Source: Pontibacter aydingkolensis
Lineage (GTDB): Bacteria > Bacteroidota > Bacteroidia > Cytophagales > Hymenobacteraceae
Direction: 5' to 3'
Length of the DNA stretch: 64,000 nt
Assembly: GCF_019443125.1 (NCBI RefSeq)
Contig: NZ_JAHYXK010000001.1
Span: 385,608 to 449,607, forward strand
The position numbers and the translations under genes were made by a program. The notes under the pieces are model-generated. The model was not told the origin of the DNA and made no database searches. It saw nothing but the letters and a program-made list of their open reading frames with translations. Position 1 is the first letter of the stretch. Every line of letters begins with the position of its first letter. This document shows, one piece after another, positions 44,314-53,036 of the stretch.

Positions 44314-45219
44314 ATGAGATTTCCATTAAAGCGATTCATCCATAACAGGCTTATTACAGCTTATGTTATCCTGGCTGTATTTACTCCTATCGCAAGTATG
44401 GCTTGCGTTATCAGCACGCCGCGCACGCTTATTTGGGAGGTCTCCGGAAACGGGCTTAAATCACCTTCCTATGTGTTTGGCACCATCCATGCGTTATGCC
44501 CGGAAGAGTTTGTAGTGCCTGAGCTGGTAAAGAAAAGACTGCAAGAAACAGAGCAGCTATCGCTGGAAGTGGACATGGACGCACCAAACTTTATGGCCGA
44601 GCTCATGCAAAGCGCAACGTTGCCAGCCGGCAAAACACTTAGCACAATGCTTAAACCGGAAGACTACAACCTACTGGCACAACACCTGGCCAATACTATG
44701 CAACTGGATCTGAAAATGTTTGACAATATGAAGCCATTTATGCTTCAGTCTTTGCTTTTGTCTCAGCTTACAGAATGCAAGGCAGTATCTTATGAACAGC
44801 GCCTGATAGAAATGGCCCACGCCCAGGGCAAAGAGGTGATAGGGGTAGAAACTATAAGAGAGCAGCTAGCTGCCATGGATAGACTGCCGCAGCAAATGCA
44901 AACGGATATGCTCGTAAAAACTGTAAAAGACATGTCGGCAGCACGTGCATCTTACCTTGAAATGGTGAAGCTATACCTGGCCCAGGACCTGGACGGACTC
45001 ACCGACATCACGAAAGAAGACCTGACACCTGAGGAGTACACACTTTATGAAGAAACTTTTCTTGTTGCCCGCAACATGCGTTGGATACCGGTTATAGAGC
45101 GCGAAGCCAAAGCCAAGCCTACTTTTTTTGCAGTGGGGGCCGGCCATTTAGGCGGTGAGCAGGGGGTGCTGGAATTGCTTCGAAGGAAAGGCTATACGGT
45201 AAAGCCCATACTGGAGTAA
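44314..45219 (+). CDS. TraB/GumN-family protein
   Basis: A 301-residue exported protein of the TraB/GumN (TIKI-like) family. A hydrophobic N-terminus (VILAVFTPIASMA) precedes the family's first block, SYVFGTIHALCPEEF, which holds the conserved Gly-Thr-Ile-His thought to bind metal, and the last block VGAGHLGGEQGVLELLRRKGY. TIKI relatives are metalloproteases, but the bacterial members' substrates are unknown. A candidate -7 element lies 44 nt upstream. Confidence 0.85.
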   Translation: MRFPLKRFIHNRLITAYVILAVFTPIASMACVISTPRTLIWEVSGNGLKSPSYVFGTIHALCPEEFVVPELVKKRLQETEQLSLEVDMDAPNFMAELMQSATLPAGKTLSTMLKPEDYNLLAQHLANTMQLDLKMFDNMKPFMLQSLLLSQLTECKAVSYEQRLIEMAHAQGKEVIGVETIREQLAAMDRLPQQMQTDMLVKTVKDMSAARASYLEMVKLYLAQDLDGLTDITKEDLTPEEYTLYEETFLVARNMRWIPVIEREAKAKPTFFAVGAGHLGGEQGVLELLRRKGYTVKPILE

Positions 45220-45264
45220 TCGTATTTATGTCAATCTAAAGTATACTTACTGATTTATACTGTA

Positions 45265-45281
45265 AGAGGCTGTTATAATTT
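45265..45281. repeat. Single IS end, remnant of the same IS5-family element
   Basis: AGAGGCTGTTATAATTT matches the terminal repeat of the IS at 28079-28703 (AGAGGCTGTTTTAATTT) at 16 of 17 positions, and is preceded by TA, as an insertion into a TNA site would be. No second end and no transposase lie nearby, so it is a solo end left by deletion, or chance. Confidence 0.5.
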
Positions 45282-45360
45282 CCAGACAGCCAAAGCCAGC
45301 TACCGACATTAAAAGCAACTGGCCCGTACATTTATACTTCAGGCACTACATATTTATACT

Positions 45361-47319
45361 ATGATAAAAAACTTACTCTTTCTCTTAATCAGCTGGCTTA
45401 TACTTGGCGGCCTGGAATCTGAAGGGCAAAGTATAAACCTGTGTGCAGAGAGCAGATCACAGGCTACAGCGAGGCAGGCAGTGGCCTCCCCCGGACATGA
45501 ACTCCTGATGAACCAGTATGATGTTACTTTTTACAAACTGGATCTGCAACTGGAAAGAAACTCTACTTACATTGCCGGAAGCGCCACAATTGAGGCAAAG
45601 GTGAAATCAGGAGAACTAAGGGAGTTTGCTTTCGAACTGCATCCTAATTTCGAGATTGAGTCTGTACTGATCAACGGCTTCCCGGCTAAAAGTATAAACC
45701 GCGATGGCAGTGATGCACTGGCGCAGTTAAGCACCCCCGCAAAAGCCTCAGAAAAAGTATCTGCCACCATTTTTTATAAAGGCACGGCACCAGGCAGTGG
45801 CGCTGCTGCCATTGGCAATGGCTTTAACACGGCCCGTGAGCTAAACTGGGGCAACAATGTTACCTGGAGCCTGAGCGAACCCTACGCTGCCTACGAATGG
45901 TGGCCAACCAAGCAGGTACTTACCGACAAAGCAGACTCCGTACATGTGTTTGTTACCACCAGCGCCGAAAATAAAGTAGGTTCTAACGGTTTGCTTACAA
46001 GCGTAGTGGAATTGCCCAACAACAGAAAGCGCTATGAGTGGAAATCGAATTACCCGATAGATTATTACCTGGTGTCGGTGGCTGTATCCAATTACGAGGA
46101 ATACTTGCAGTATGCTAATCCGGCTGGTGCTGCCAAACCTGTGCCTATACTTAATTATGTGTACAGCGGCGGAGCGCTAAATACTTTTAAAGCAGAGATG
46201 GACAGAACCCCCGGCTTTCTGGAGCACTTTTCAGAGCTGTTTGGCCTGTACCCGTTTCACAAAGAAAAGTATGGGCACAGTATGGCGCCTATGGGTGGCG
46301 GCATGGAACACCAGACCATGACCACGCAAAGCACTTTTACCTTTACCCTTACAGCCCATGAGCTGGCCCACCAGTGGTTTGGGAACAACGTTACCTGCGC
46401 TAGCTGGGAGGATATCTGGCTGAACGAAGGATTTGCCTCATATGCGGAATACCTCGCGCTACAGAAGTTCGCAACTCCTGAGGCTGCCCAGGCATGGATG
46501 ACAAATGCACAGGAATTGAGCAGACAAAATACTAGATCTCCGGTTAAAGTGGCCGACACAACCTCTGTTTCTCAAATCTTTAACTTCAGGCTTAGCTACA
46601 AAAAAGGGGCTGCTATAGTGCATATGCTTCGGTTTGAGGTAAACAATGATGCGCTTTTCTTTAAAGCCCTGCAAAACTACCAGCAACAGTATGGCGGCAA
46701 AACCGCAAGCACTGCGGATCTGCAGCAGGTGTTTGAGCAAACTACAGGCAAGCAACTCGATTACTTTTTCGAGCAGTGGTATGCCGGCACAGGCTACCCC
46801 ATTTTCAACATTGCCTGGAACCAGGAGCAGAACCGCTTGCTCATCGTTTCAAATGTTACGGGCACAGGCAATACCTCATTTTTTAAAACAGATATGGAGT
46901 ACCGCATCTCCACAACCGCCGGCGATACCACCATTCGTGTTTCACAAAACTCCCCTACTGAAGAGTATCTAATCCGATTAAATGGCCAGGTGCAAAGTAT
47001 AACCCCTGATCCTGACAACTGGATATTGAAAGCTGCATCTGTCGCCAGAAACGAGATACTTGAAGTGCCTGATGGCGGAGAACCTATACTTTACCCAAAT
47101 CCGGCCCAGGGATACAGTATAAAAGTAATCAATTTATACTTTAGCCCCACTACCGCCGAAGTTTACGACATGACCGGAAAATTGGTACGGAGCCTGCGCC
47201 TTAAGCCTTTGCCGGAGGCAAGTATACCTGTTAGAGGATTAGCAGCGGGCATTTACCAACTGGTACTCACAGATGGCAGCCAAAAGTATAGCACCCGCTT
47301 TGTAAAGGTAAGCCGCTAA
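45361..47319 (+). CDS. M1-family aminopeptidase with type IX secretion tail
   Basis: The 652-residue protein is a gluzincin. The M1 signatures are GGGMEHQTMTT (the GAMEN-type exopeptidase motif) and HELAHQWFGNN with the third zinc ligand Glu in WLNEGFASYAEYLA. A signal peptide (to SEGQS) and a C-terminal domain (PILYPNPAQGYSIKVIN, then AEVYDMTGKLV and GIYQLVLTDG) of the T9SS type A sorting family show it is sent to the cell surface or medium by the PorSS machinery and its tail removed. It probably trims N-terminal residues of proteins for nutrition. At least ten AAGTATA/TATACTT copies lie inside it. Confidence 0.95.
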   Translation: MIKNLLFLLISWLILGGLESEGQSINLCAESRSQATARQAVASPGHELLMNQYDVTFYKLDLQLERNSTYIAGSATIEAKVKSGELREFAFELHPNFEIESVLINGFPAKSINRDGSDALAQLSTPAKASEKVSATIFYKGTAPGSGAAAIGNGFNTARELNWGNNVTWSLSEPYAAYEWWPTKQVLTDKADSVHVFVTTSAENKVGSNGLLTSVVELPNNRKRYEWKSNYPIDYYLVSVAVSNYEEYLQYANPAGAAKPVPILNYVYSGGALNTFKAEMDRTPGFLEHFSELFGLYPFHKEKYGHSMAPMGGGMEHQTMTTQSTFTFTLTAHELAHQWFGNNVTCASWEDIWLNEGFASYAEYLALQKFATPEAAQAWMTNAQELSRQNTRSPVKVADTTSVSQIFNFRLSYKKGAAIVHMLRFEVNNDALFFKALQNYQQQYGGKTASTADLQQVFEQTTGKQLDYFFEQWYAGTGYPIFNIAWNQEQNRLLIVSNVTGTGNTSFFKTDMEYRISTTAGDTTIRVSQNSPTEEYLIRLNGQVQSITPDPDNWILKAASVARNEILEVPDGGEPILYPNPAQGYSIKVINLYFSPTTAEVYDMTGKLVRSLRLKPLPEASIPVRGLAAGIYQLVLTDGSQKYSTRFVKVSR

Positions 47320-47353
47320 CTGCACATAGCACAGATTGCGCTTTTAAGTATAG

Positions 47354-47701
47354 TTAATACCGCATCATGGCTACTACCTGCTGGGCCTCTTTTACATTAT
47401 ACTCGTAAGCCAGCCTGCGGTAGTTTATCAAGTCAACAATAGTACCTATAAAGCATAGGCCGGCAGTAAAAAAGTATAGCAAACCCATTCCTATGTTTCC
47501 GATCAGGAAACGCTGTATACCTGCTACACCAAAAAATCCGATAATGGTGGTTATAAGTATAAGCATAGGCTCTCTGCGCCGGTTACGATAAATGGTTGCA
47601 AACTGCATTGCCTCCTCATCAGACATGGGGTTTACCAGCGACTGCACATAATTCATTTCGTCCGGCTCAAGGTCCGGCATAAGGTGTAGAATATTAGCCA
47701 T
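47354..47701 (-). CDS. TM2-domain membrane protein
   Basis: A 115-residue protein with an acidic soluble N-terminal 45 residues and a TM2 domain (FFGVAGIQRFLIGNIGMGLLYF, then GLCFIGTIVDLIN), two helices with the conserved G.HRFY-like turn. TM2 proteins in bacteria have no assigned enzymatic role. Its start overlaps the 3' end of the DUF2752 gene by 8 nt, so the two are translationally coupled. Confidence 0.88.
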   Translation of the reverse strand: MANILHLMPDLEPDEMNYVQSLVNPMSDEEAMQFATIYRNRRREPMLILITTIIGFFGVAGIQRFLIGNIGMGLLYFFTAGLCFIGTIVDLINYRRLAYEYNVKEAQQVVAMMRY

Positions 47702-48029
47702 GATGCTTATTTAAGGTTAGTAGATTAAAGTGTCTGAAATGCCAGCGCAACAGTTGCCAGCAACGCCAAAGCAACACCAGCAGTGCAGGCGCAGCCAGCG
47801 AATGAGCCTCCCACGATGCCTGCAAATTACCCTTCAACAGAAAAGAGATGCCATGCCCTATCCCACACCCGATACAACCGCTCTCTAAAATCCAGCTGTA
47901 GGGGCAAAAGCTAAACAGGTGCTCCCCTTCCGGGTTCATGAGCGCCAGCAGGGTTAAGCCGGTCAGCCACAGCCCAGCCTCTGCCAGGTAACTAAATTTT
48001 GCTGTATACCGGTTTAATTTCATCTGCAT
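47694..48029 (-). CDS. DUF2752 membrane protein
   Basis: The 111-residue protein has the DUF2752 motif CPYSWILESGCIGCGIGHGISFLLKG, with the three Cys and Gly-rich turn, flanked by three membrane helices. The family often precedes a TM2 protein in Bacteroidota and is of unknown function. The start ATG lies at 48029. It overlaps the next gene by 8 nt. Confidence 0.87.
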   Translation of the reverse strand: MQMKLNRYTAKFSYLAEAGLWLTGLTLLALMNPEGEHLFSFCPYSWILESGCIGCGIGHGISFLLKGNLQASWEAHSLAAPALLVLLWRCWQLLRWHFRHFNLLTLNKHHG

Positions 48030-48337
48030 CTCTATAAATATGCATCGCCTTACTAGCTTATACAGAACAAGTATAATTAAATCCCGGCAAATTTACCTTA
48101 TAAGCGGTGTTATAAATTGCATTCATAAATTCGGCTTCTTGTACTCTGGATCAGATGCCACCCAGTTTAACACCATAAATCCCCTCCCTGATTTTAAATA
48201 TCTCATTGCGCTCTCAGCCATACTTAGTTATGACTGCAATGCACTCAGGTTTTTTACATTAACCGTCTTTAAAACTTGCTCTACTAAGTATACCCCAAAT
48301 TGCTCAACCTTATTTAAGCACAAAAGTAAATAAAAAT
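48030..48337. other. Divergent intergenic region
   Basis: About 310 nt between the divergent DUF2752 and DUF2892 genes. A 97-codon plus-strand frame (48040-48333) has no domain, is Cys/Tyr-rich and is probably chance. Two AAGTATA copies (48069 and 48286) occur. No promoter could be placed with confidence. Confidence 0.45.
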
Positions 48338-48574
48338 ATGAATAAACTTAAATCTATGGAATGTAACGTTGGATTAGTAGAACAAAAGGCGCGTGTTACA
48401 GCAGGCATGGCACTAGTTGGTATTGGTGCTTATTATAATTCTAAAGCTTTGGCTCTTATAGGCCTTATACCGATTGTAACCGGCATTGTGCGCTGGTGCC
48501 CTATAAATTCTGCAATCGGATACAATGGCTGCGATGACAGGAAGTTGAGCAATAAACGAAAGAAAAATTCATGA
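48338..48574 (+). CDS. DUF2892 (YgaP-type) small membrane protein
   Basis: A 78-residue protein with the DUF2892 layout: a G.VEQKARVTAGMALVGIGA first helix, then LALIGLIPIVTGIVRWCPINSAIGYN with the conserved CP. In E. coli YgaP this module anchors a rhodanese; alone it has no known role. It is followed almost directly by a DCC-family thiol protein (1 nt gap), so the two may act together in thiol or sulfur handling. A basic tail (RKLSNKRKKNS) ends it. Confidence 0.85.
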   Translation: MNKLKSMECNVGLVEQKARVTAGMALVGIGAYYNSKALALIGLIPIVTGIVRWCPINSAIGYNGCDDRKLSNKRKKNS

Positions 48575-48575
48575 T

Positions 48576-49028
48576 GTGCAATCGAAGGTGAGCATTGTTA
48601 CCAATGGAGAGCACCAGCAATTGCCCCTCTCCACCCTTAAACCCATTATGGTGTATGACGGAGCGTGCAATTTCTGCAAATATTGGGTTAGTAAGTGGCA
48701 ACTACATGCATCCGGCGAAGTTACTTTTATACCTTATCAACAATTACCCAAAACATACTTTGGGATTACCCGACAGCAATTCAGCAAATCAGTTTACCTG
48801 ATTACACAGTACAGGCGCCTGCGCGGAGCAGCAGCCGTTTTTGAGATGCTTGCCTTAGGCGGAAACGATTTCTGGAACAGGTTATACCATAATGTTATAC
48901 TTGCTGATTCAGTTTTTGAGGCTGGTTATTGGCTGGTAGCAACGTTCCGCGATTTCTTTTTCTGGGTTATAAAACTATTTTCCAAAGAAGCCCGGGAGTT
49001 CGATGCACAACAGCCCCCACCCAGTTAA
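48576..49028 (+). CDS. DCC-family thiol-disulfide oxidoreductase (DUF393)
   Basis: A 150-residue protein with the DUF393 hallmark YDGACNFCKYWVSKW near residue 28: a D..C..C motif resembling thioredoxin-type redox sites. Then come FIPYQQLPK, and a C-terminal membrane-near YWLVATFRDFFFW helix. Its start may lie further downstream at an inner ATG (MVYDGAC), as the first 25 residues are less conserved. Function: probable thiol redox enzyme, target unknown. Confidence 0.85.
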   Translation: MQSKVSIVTNGEHQQLPLSTLKPIMVYDGACNFCKYWVSKWQLHASGEVTFIPYQQLPKTYFGITRQQFSKSVYLITQYRRLRGAAAVFEMLALGGNDFWNRLYHNVILADSVFEAGYWLVATFRDFFFWVIKLFSKEAREFDAQQPPPS

Positions 49029-49150
49029 GCTGAAAAACACCTGACAATAATTGGTTAGCTTATTCGATAAACCTAAGCAATAACATTACAGTTATTGAAT
49101 CGTATTTTCAATAACTAATTTTAAGCCTGTGCCACACCTTATCTATAGCT

Positions 49151-50599
49151 ATGAAAAACAATTACTGGTTGCTGATATTACTGCTACTGATAGCTAGCGG
49201 CTGCTACAAAATACTCCCATCAAAAGGCGGCGGACAAACAGATTCACCCACTGAAACCCGTACTGTTAACCCAAGGGATATCGCATTACCAGAAGGGTAT
49301 ACGGCTGAGGCTGTTGCAACAGGATTAACTTTTCCGACTGCAGTTGCCTTTGATGAACAAGGCCAGCTGTATGTAATTGAAGCCGGATATTCTTACGGAG
49401 AAGTATTTCTGGAGCCAAAGCTGTTGCGCGTTGAGAATAACGGTAACCTTGCCACTGTTGCTACCGGACAAAAAAACGGCCCCTGGACTGGCGTTACCTA
49501 CCACAACGGAAACTTTTATGTGGCTGAGGGCGGACAAATGACAGGCGGCAAGCTGTTACGTATCTCTCCTGCCGGCAACATCAGCACAGTAATAGAGAAC
49601 CTCCCCACCCTTGGCGACTACCACACGAATGGCCCTGTTGCCGGACCTGACGGAAAGTTATACTTTGGCCTGGGCACTGCCACAAACTCCGGAGTGGTTG
49701 GCCCTGACAATTACGAATACGGCTGGCTAAAGCGACATCCTCAATTTCATGACATACCCTGCCAGGACGTAACCCTGACTGGCCAGAATTATACCAGTGA
49801 GATTCCGTTAGATACAAAAAGCGGAAAGCAGACAACCGGCGCCTACTCAGCCTATGGCAGTGCTACCACACAGGGACAAGTTATCAAGGGAAGCATTCCG
49901 TGCTCCGGTTCCGTGCTTAAAATCTCCCCAGAGGGCGGCAAGATGGAACTGGTGGCATGGGGCTTTCGCAACCCTTTTGGGCTGGCTTTTTCACCGGGAG
50001 GCACTTTGTATGTAAGCGACAATAGCTTTGATGACCGTGGCAGCAGGCCTGTGTGGGGCACCGGGGATTACCTATGGAAGATAGAAAATGGAAAGTGGTA
50101 CGGCTGGCCAGACTTTTCGGGAGGTATCCCTTTTAACGGAGACAGGTTTTCTCCTCCCGGTAATAAAGCCCCACAGCCACTGCTGGCGCAGCATCCCGAT
50201 AAGCCTCCCAAACCAGCTGCCACCCTTGGCGTTCACTCCTCCTCCAACGGTCTTGATTTTTCGCGCAGCAACAGTTTTGGCTACCAGGGCGAAGCGTTTA
50301 TTGCCCAGTTTGGCGATATGGCCCCTGGTGTAGGCAAGGTGCTCTCGCCGGTAGGGTATAAAGTAGTGCGGGTTAATGTGGAGAATGGCGTAGTTACAGA
50401 CTTTGCCGCCAACAAAGGTAAAAAGACAGCCCCCGCCTCAAAGCTTAATACCGGTGGCTTAGAACGGCCAGTTAGTGTAAAGTTCTCGCCAGACGGACAA
50501 AGCCTTTATATTGTGGATTTCGGTATAATGGAAACAGGCAAAAATGGGCCGGAGCCAAAATTAAAGACAGGTGTGATCTGGAAAATAACTAAAAGCTAA
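49151..50599 (+). CDS. Lipoprotein glucose/sorbosone dehydrogenase-like protein
   Basis: A 482-residue lipoprotein (lipobox IASGC) with a six-bladed beta-propeller of the NHL/GSDH type: FPTAVAFDEQGQLYVIEAG, GPVAGPDGKLYFGLG, AWGFRNPFGLAFSPGG, and PVSVKFSPDGQSLYIVDFG. These resemble soluble PQQ-dependent aldose dehydrogenases, though the PQQ-binding residues cannot be confirmed by eye. The cytochrome c gene starts 3 nt after its stop, so electrons from substrate oxidation probably pass to that cytochrome. Confidence 0.85.
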   Translation: MKNNYWLLILLLLIASGCYKILPSKGGGQTDSPTETRTVNPRDIALPEGYTAEAVATGLTFPTAVAFDEQGQLYVIEAGYSYGEVFLEPKLLRVENNGNLATVATGQKNGPWTGVTYHNGNFYVAEGGQMTGGKLLRISPAGNISTVIENLPTLGDYHTNGPVAGPDGKLYFGLGTATNSGVVGPDNYEYGWLKRHPQFHDIPCQDVTLTGQNYTSEIPLDTKSGKQTTGAYSAYGSATTQGQVIKGSIPCSGSVLKISPEGGKMELVAWGFRNPFGLAFSPGGTLYVSDNSFDDRGSRPVWGTGDYLWKIENGKWYGWPDFSGGIPFNGDRFSPPGNKAPQPLLAQHPDKPPKPAATLGVHSSSNGLDFSRSNSFGYQGEAFIAQFGDMAPGVGKVLSPVGYKVVRVNVENGVVTDFAANKGKKTAPASKLNTGGLERPVSVKFSPDGQSLYIVDFGIMETGKNGPEPKLKTGVIWKITKS

Positions 50600-50602
50600 G
50601 CC

Positions 50603-50950
50603 ATGAAAAAGCCATTTATACTTTCCGCTGCTTTTCTTTTGCTGCTTTCGCTTAGCTACTGCGGCTCTGCGCGTCGTGGCGCACCAACGCACCCGCCGCT
50701 AAACATTGAGTCACAGGCTGTGGCGCAGGGCGAGGTAGTTTTTATGTCGCATTGCAACAAATGCCACCCTGGAGGTGCCGCTGGCTTAGGTCCAGCCATC
50801 AACAACAAACCACTACCAGGTTTTCTAATGAAATTTCAGATAAGAAAAGGTTTAGGGGTAATGCCTGCCTTTAAAGAAGACCACATCTCGGATCGGGAAC
50901 TTGATAACCTGGTAGCCTACTTAAAAGAGCTCAGGTCTGCAAAAGAGTAA
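50603..50950 (+). CDS. Small class I cytochrome c
   Basis: A 115-residue exported protein with one haem c site, CNKCH near residue 50, and a downstream Met ligand in GVMPAFKEDHISD, which fits a class I cytochrome. The N-terminus has a signal or lipoprotein-like segment (LLLLSLSYCG). It is cotranscribed with the GSDH-like gene 3 nt upstream and is its likely electron acceptor. Confidence 0.9.
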   Translation: MKKPFILSAAFLLLLSLSYCGSARRGAPTHPPLNIESQAVAQGEVVFMSHCNKCHPGGAAGLGPAINNKPLPGFLMKFQIRKGLGVMPAFKEDHISDRELDNLVAYLKELRSAKE

Positions 50951-51012
50951 AGCCTGCCAAACAAATGTGCGTACTGCTGTAGTATACCAAAAGCAGGATA
51001 AGCCTGCAACAC

Positions 51013-52317
51013 ATGGAGTTTGCCATCATACTTATACTTACACTGCTTAACGGATACTTCGCCATGTCCGAAACTGCGTTGGTGTCTGTTAAAAAGAGCA
51101 GGGTAGCGCATAAGGCAGAGAAAGGCAACGCCCGGGCCAAAATTATACTTCAGTTGCACAAGCACCCCGAAAACTTTCTCTCATCCATACAGCTTGGCAT
51201 AACACTGATAGGTATAGTTGCCGGGGCTTACGGCGGCACCATGCTAGCCGGCAAGGTTGCGCCATACATTGGCAGAATTGATGCACTGGCTCCGTATGCT
51301 TTTGAAATAGCGATTACGCTGCTGGTTATACTTATTACCTACTTTACCATTGTAGTGGGTGAGCTTATACCTAAAACACTGGCACTGCGCAACACGCTTG
51401 GCATTGCGATGTTTGTAGCCCCTTCTATCAGATTCTTCACATCCATCACGTATCCGTTGGTGCGCTTGCTATCAGGCACTACAAATTTTATCATCAAAAT
51501 ACTGAGGATAAACCCTAAAAACTCATCCCAAACAGTTACAGAAGAAGAACTGCGCCATATGCTGCGTGTAGCCGGGCAGGAAGGCGTATTGGAGCATGAA
51601 GAAGAGCAGATTCACCAAAACATCTTTAGCCTTTACGATCAACGCAACAGCAGCCTTATGACTCTACGCGCCAATGTTATCTGGATAGAAGCTAACGCGC
51701 CTGTAAAAGCTATACATGAAACTATCCTACAGAGCCCACACTCCAAGTTTCCTGTTTGCGAAGGCACCATTGACCACATTGTAGGTATACTTTCCGCCAA
51801 AGATTTCCTGGCCTACATGAGCAACCCCGACTTTAGCCTGAGTGCTATACTTAAGAAACCGGTATTTGTCTCTGACAGCATGCTGGCTGTAAATACGCTT
51901 CGCCTGTTCAGGCAAGAGAAACAGTATCTTGGTGTTGTAGTAGATGAGCATAGCGCTGTTGAGGGCATTATAACGCTGCACGATATAATGGAGGCTATTG
52001 TTGGCGATATTCCGGACATCGGCGAGGAGGCAGAGCCGGATATGTATGTGCGCGAAGACGGCTCTGTCCTGATCAGCGGCACTACCTCCGTTGTTAACCT
52101 GAACGAGTACTTAGGCTATATGCTTATTCCGGAAAACAGCAGGCTGTATACAACATTAGCCGGTTTCATACTTCACCAGATTTCCCGGATACCACGTGTA
52201 GGAGACAAACTTATACTTGACGGATACCTGCTAGAGGTGATAGACATGGATGGTACCAGGATAGACAAGATCTTACTTAATAAATCCGCTGATGGGAAAC
52301 CGCAACTAAGGCAATAG
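51013..52317 (+). CDS. CNNM/CorC-family (HlyC-like) membrane protein
   Basis: The 434-residue protein combines an N-terminal DUF21/CNNM membrane domain (MSETALVSVKKSRV, GELIPKTLAL), two CBS domains at about residues 200-325 (APVKAIHETILQSPHSKFPV, HSAVEGIITLHDIMEAIVGDI) and a C-terminal CorC_HlyC domain. This family exports or imports divalent cations such as magnesium. The name hemolysin is historical. The ATG at 51013 keeps the first helix whole. Six heptamers lie inside it. Confidence 0.92.
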   Translation: MEFAIILILTLLNGYFAMSETALVSVKKSRVAHKAEKGNARAKIILQLHKHPENFLSSIQLGITLIGIVAGAYGGTMLAGKVAPYIGRIDALAPYAFEIAITLLVILITYFTIVVGELIPKTLALRNTLGIAMFVAPSIRFFTSITYPLVRLLSGTTNFIIKILRINPKNSSQTVTEEELRHMLRVAGQEGVLEHEEEQIHQNIFSLYDQRNSSLMTLRANVIWIEANAPVKAIHETILQSPHSKFPVCEGTIDHIVGILSAKDFLAYMSNPDFSLSAILKKPVFVSDSMLAVNTLRLFRQEKQYLGVVVDEHSAVEGIITLHDIMEAIVGDIPDIGEEAEPDMYVREDGSVLISGTTSVVNLNEYLGYMLIPENSRLYTTLAGFILHQISRIPRVGDKLILDGYLLEVIDMDGTRIDKILLNKSADGKPQLRQ

Positions 52318-52353
52318 CTTAAGCATGCGTAGCAACGGATGGCTCAAAATAAA

Positions 52354-52383
52354 AAGTCACTCTGCAGTAAAGCAAAGTGACTT
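52354..52383. terminator. Possible weak terminator
   Basis: AAGTCACT (52354-52361) pairs with AGTGACTT (52376-52383), extended by TGC/GCA around an inner mismatch. The U-tract is poor on the plus strand but the A-run upstream would serve the minus-strand gene ending at 52488. Confidence 0.5.
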
Positions 52384-52487
52384 GCTGTTAAAAATGTTTG
52401 AATCTTTTGGGTGCCTCCTGTTATATGTTTACAGCAAGCATTTTCCTTAAGAGATTTCTAACGAGAGTTTTCCAGTTTTCAGATGTT

Positions 52488-52844
52488 TTACCACTGCCAT
52501 CCAGGTGGCCTGCCCCTGTCGTAGTAGTCTCTTGGCGGCCTTTCCGGGTAGTCTCTCAATGGTCTGTTTCTGTCATAATCCCCACGGGGAGGTCTGTTTC
52601 TATCATTATACCATCCGGCCGGCCTATCCGTTATTCTACAGCTTGGGTACTGCGCCTCTCTCCTGCGCTCTTCTTCCATTCGGTGCTCTCTCTCTAATCT
52701 TTCTTCTCTAAGCATCATATCCTGAGTAGCATCAGTAAATTGTCTTGAGAAGCCATAGCTGTTACTCATTGAATTTGAGTTCATATCACCTGTAGTATAA
52801 AATATATCTGAAAGGTGATCTCTTCCACTTCGTCTATGCCTCAT
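52488..52844 (-). CDS. Arg-rich low-complexity hypothetical protein
   Basis: A 118-residue frame (an inner start at MNSNSMSNSYG is possible) with a mildly acidic middle (MMLREERLEREHRMEEERRRE, likely a charged helix) and a C-terminal half of repeated RPPRDYY/RNRPLRDYP-like units rich in Arg, Pro, Asp and Tyr. No domain recognised. The composition suggests a disordered protein, possibly nucleic-acid-binding. The plus-strand frames here are shadows. A terminator on the minus-strand side supports real transcription. Moderate confidence. Confidence 0.5.
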   Translation of the reverse strand: MRHRRSGRDHLSDIFYTTGDMNSNSMSNSYGFSRQFTDATQDMMLREERLEREHRMEEERRREAQYPSCRITDRPAGWYNDRNRPPRGDYDRNRPLRDYPERPPRDYYDRGRPPGWQW

Positions 52845-52980
52845 CTCGTACTCCTTTCTTTATCGGTGCTGGCTTATACTAGCACGTGTTACAAATTATT
52901 AGTTATATTAATTTATACGAAAAACTACACAAAAACGGCGCATAAACATCATTTATTACATTAATCCACAAGCACTTATA

Positions 52981-53019
52981 AAAAAGGACCTGTGCTTTAG
53001 TTAAGCACAGGTCCTTTTT
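52981..53019. terminator. Strong terminator of the DEAD-box helicase gene
   Basis: A 17-bp stem (52981-52997 with 53003-53019) and a 5-nt loop, with A- and T-rich ends, placed 18 nt past the helicase stop. It can also stop transcripts from the left. Confidence 0.92.
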
Positions 53020-53036
53020 AAATTCCTAATGTATGA

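Noticed and set aside
48040..48333. 97-codon plus-strand frame between divergent genes
   Set aside because: No signal peptide, no domain, odd Cys/Tyr composition. Treated as intergenic DNA.
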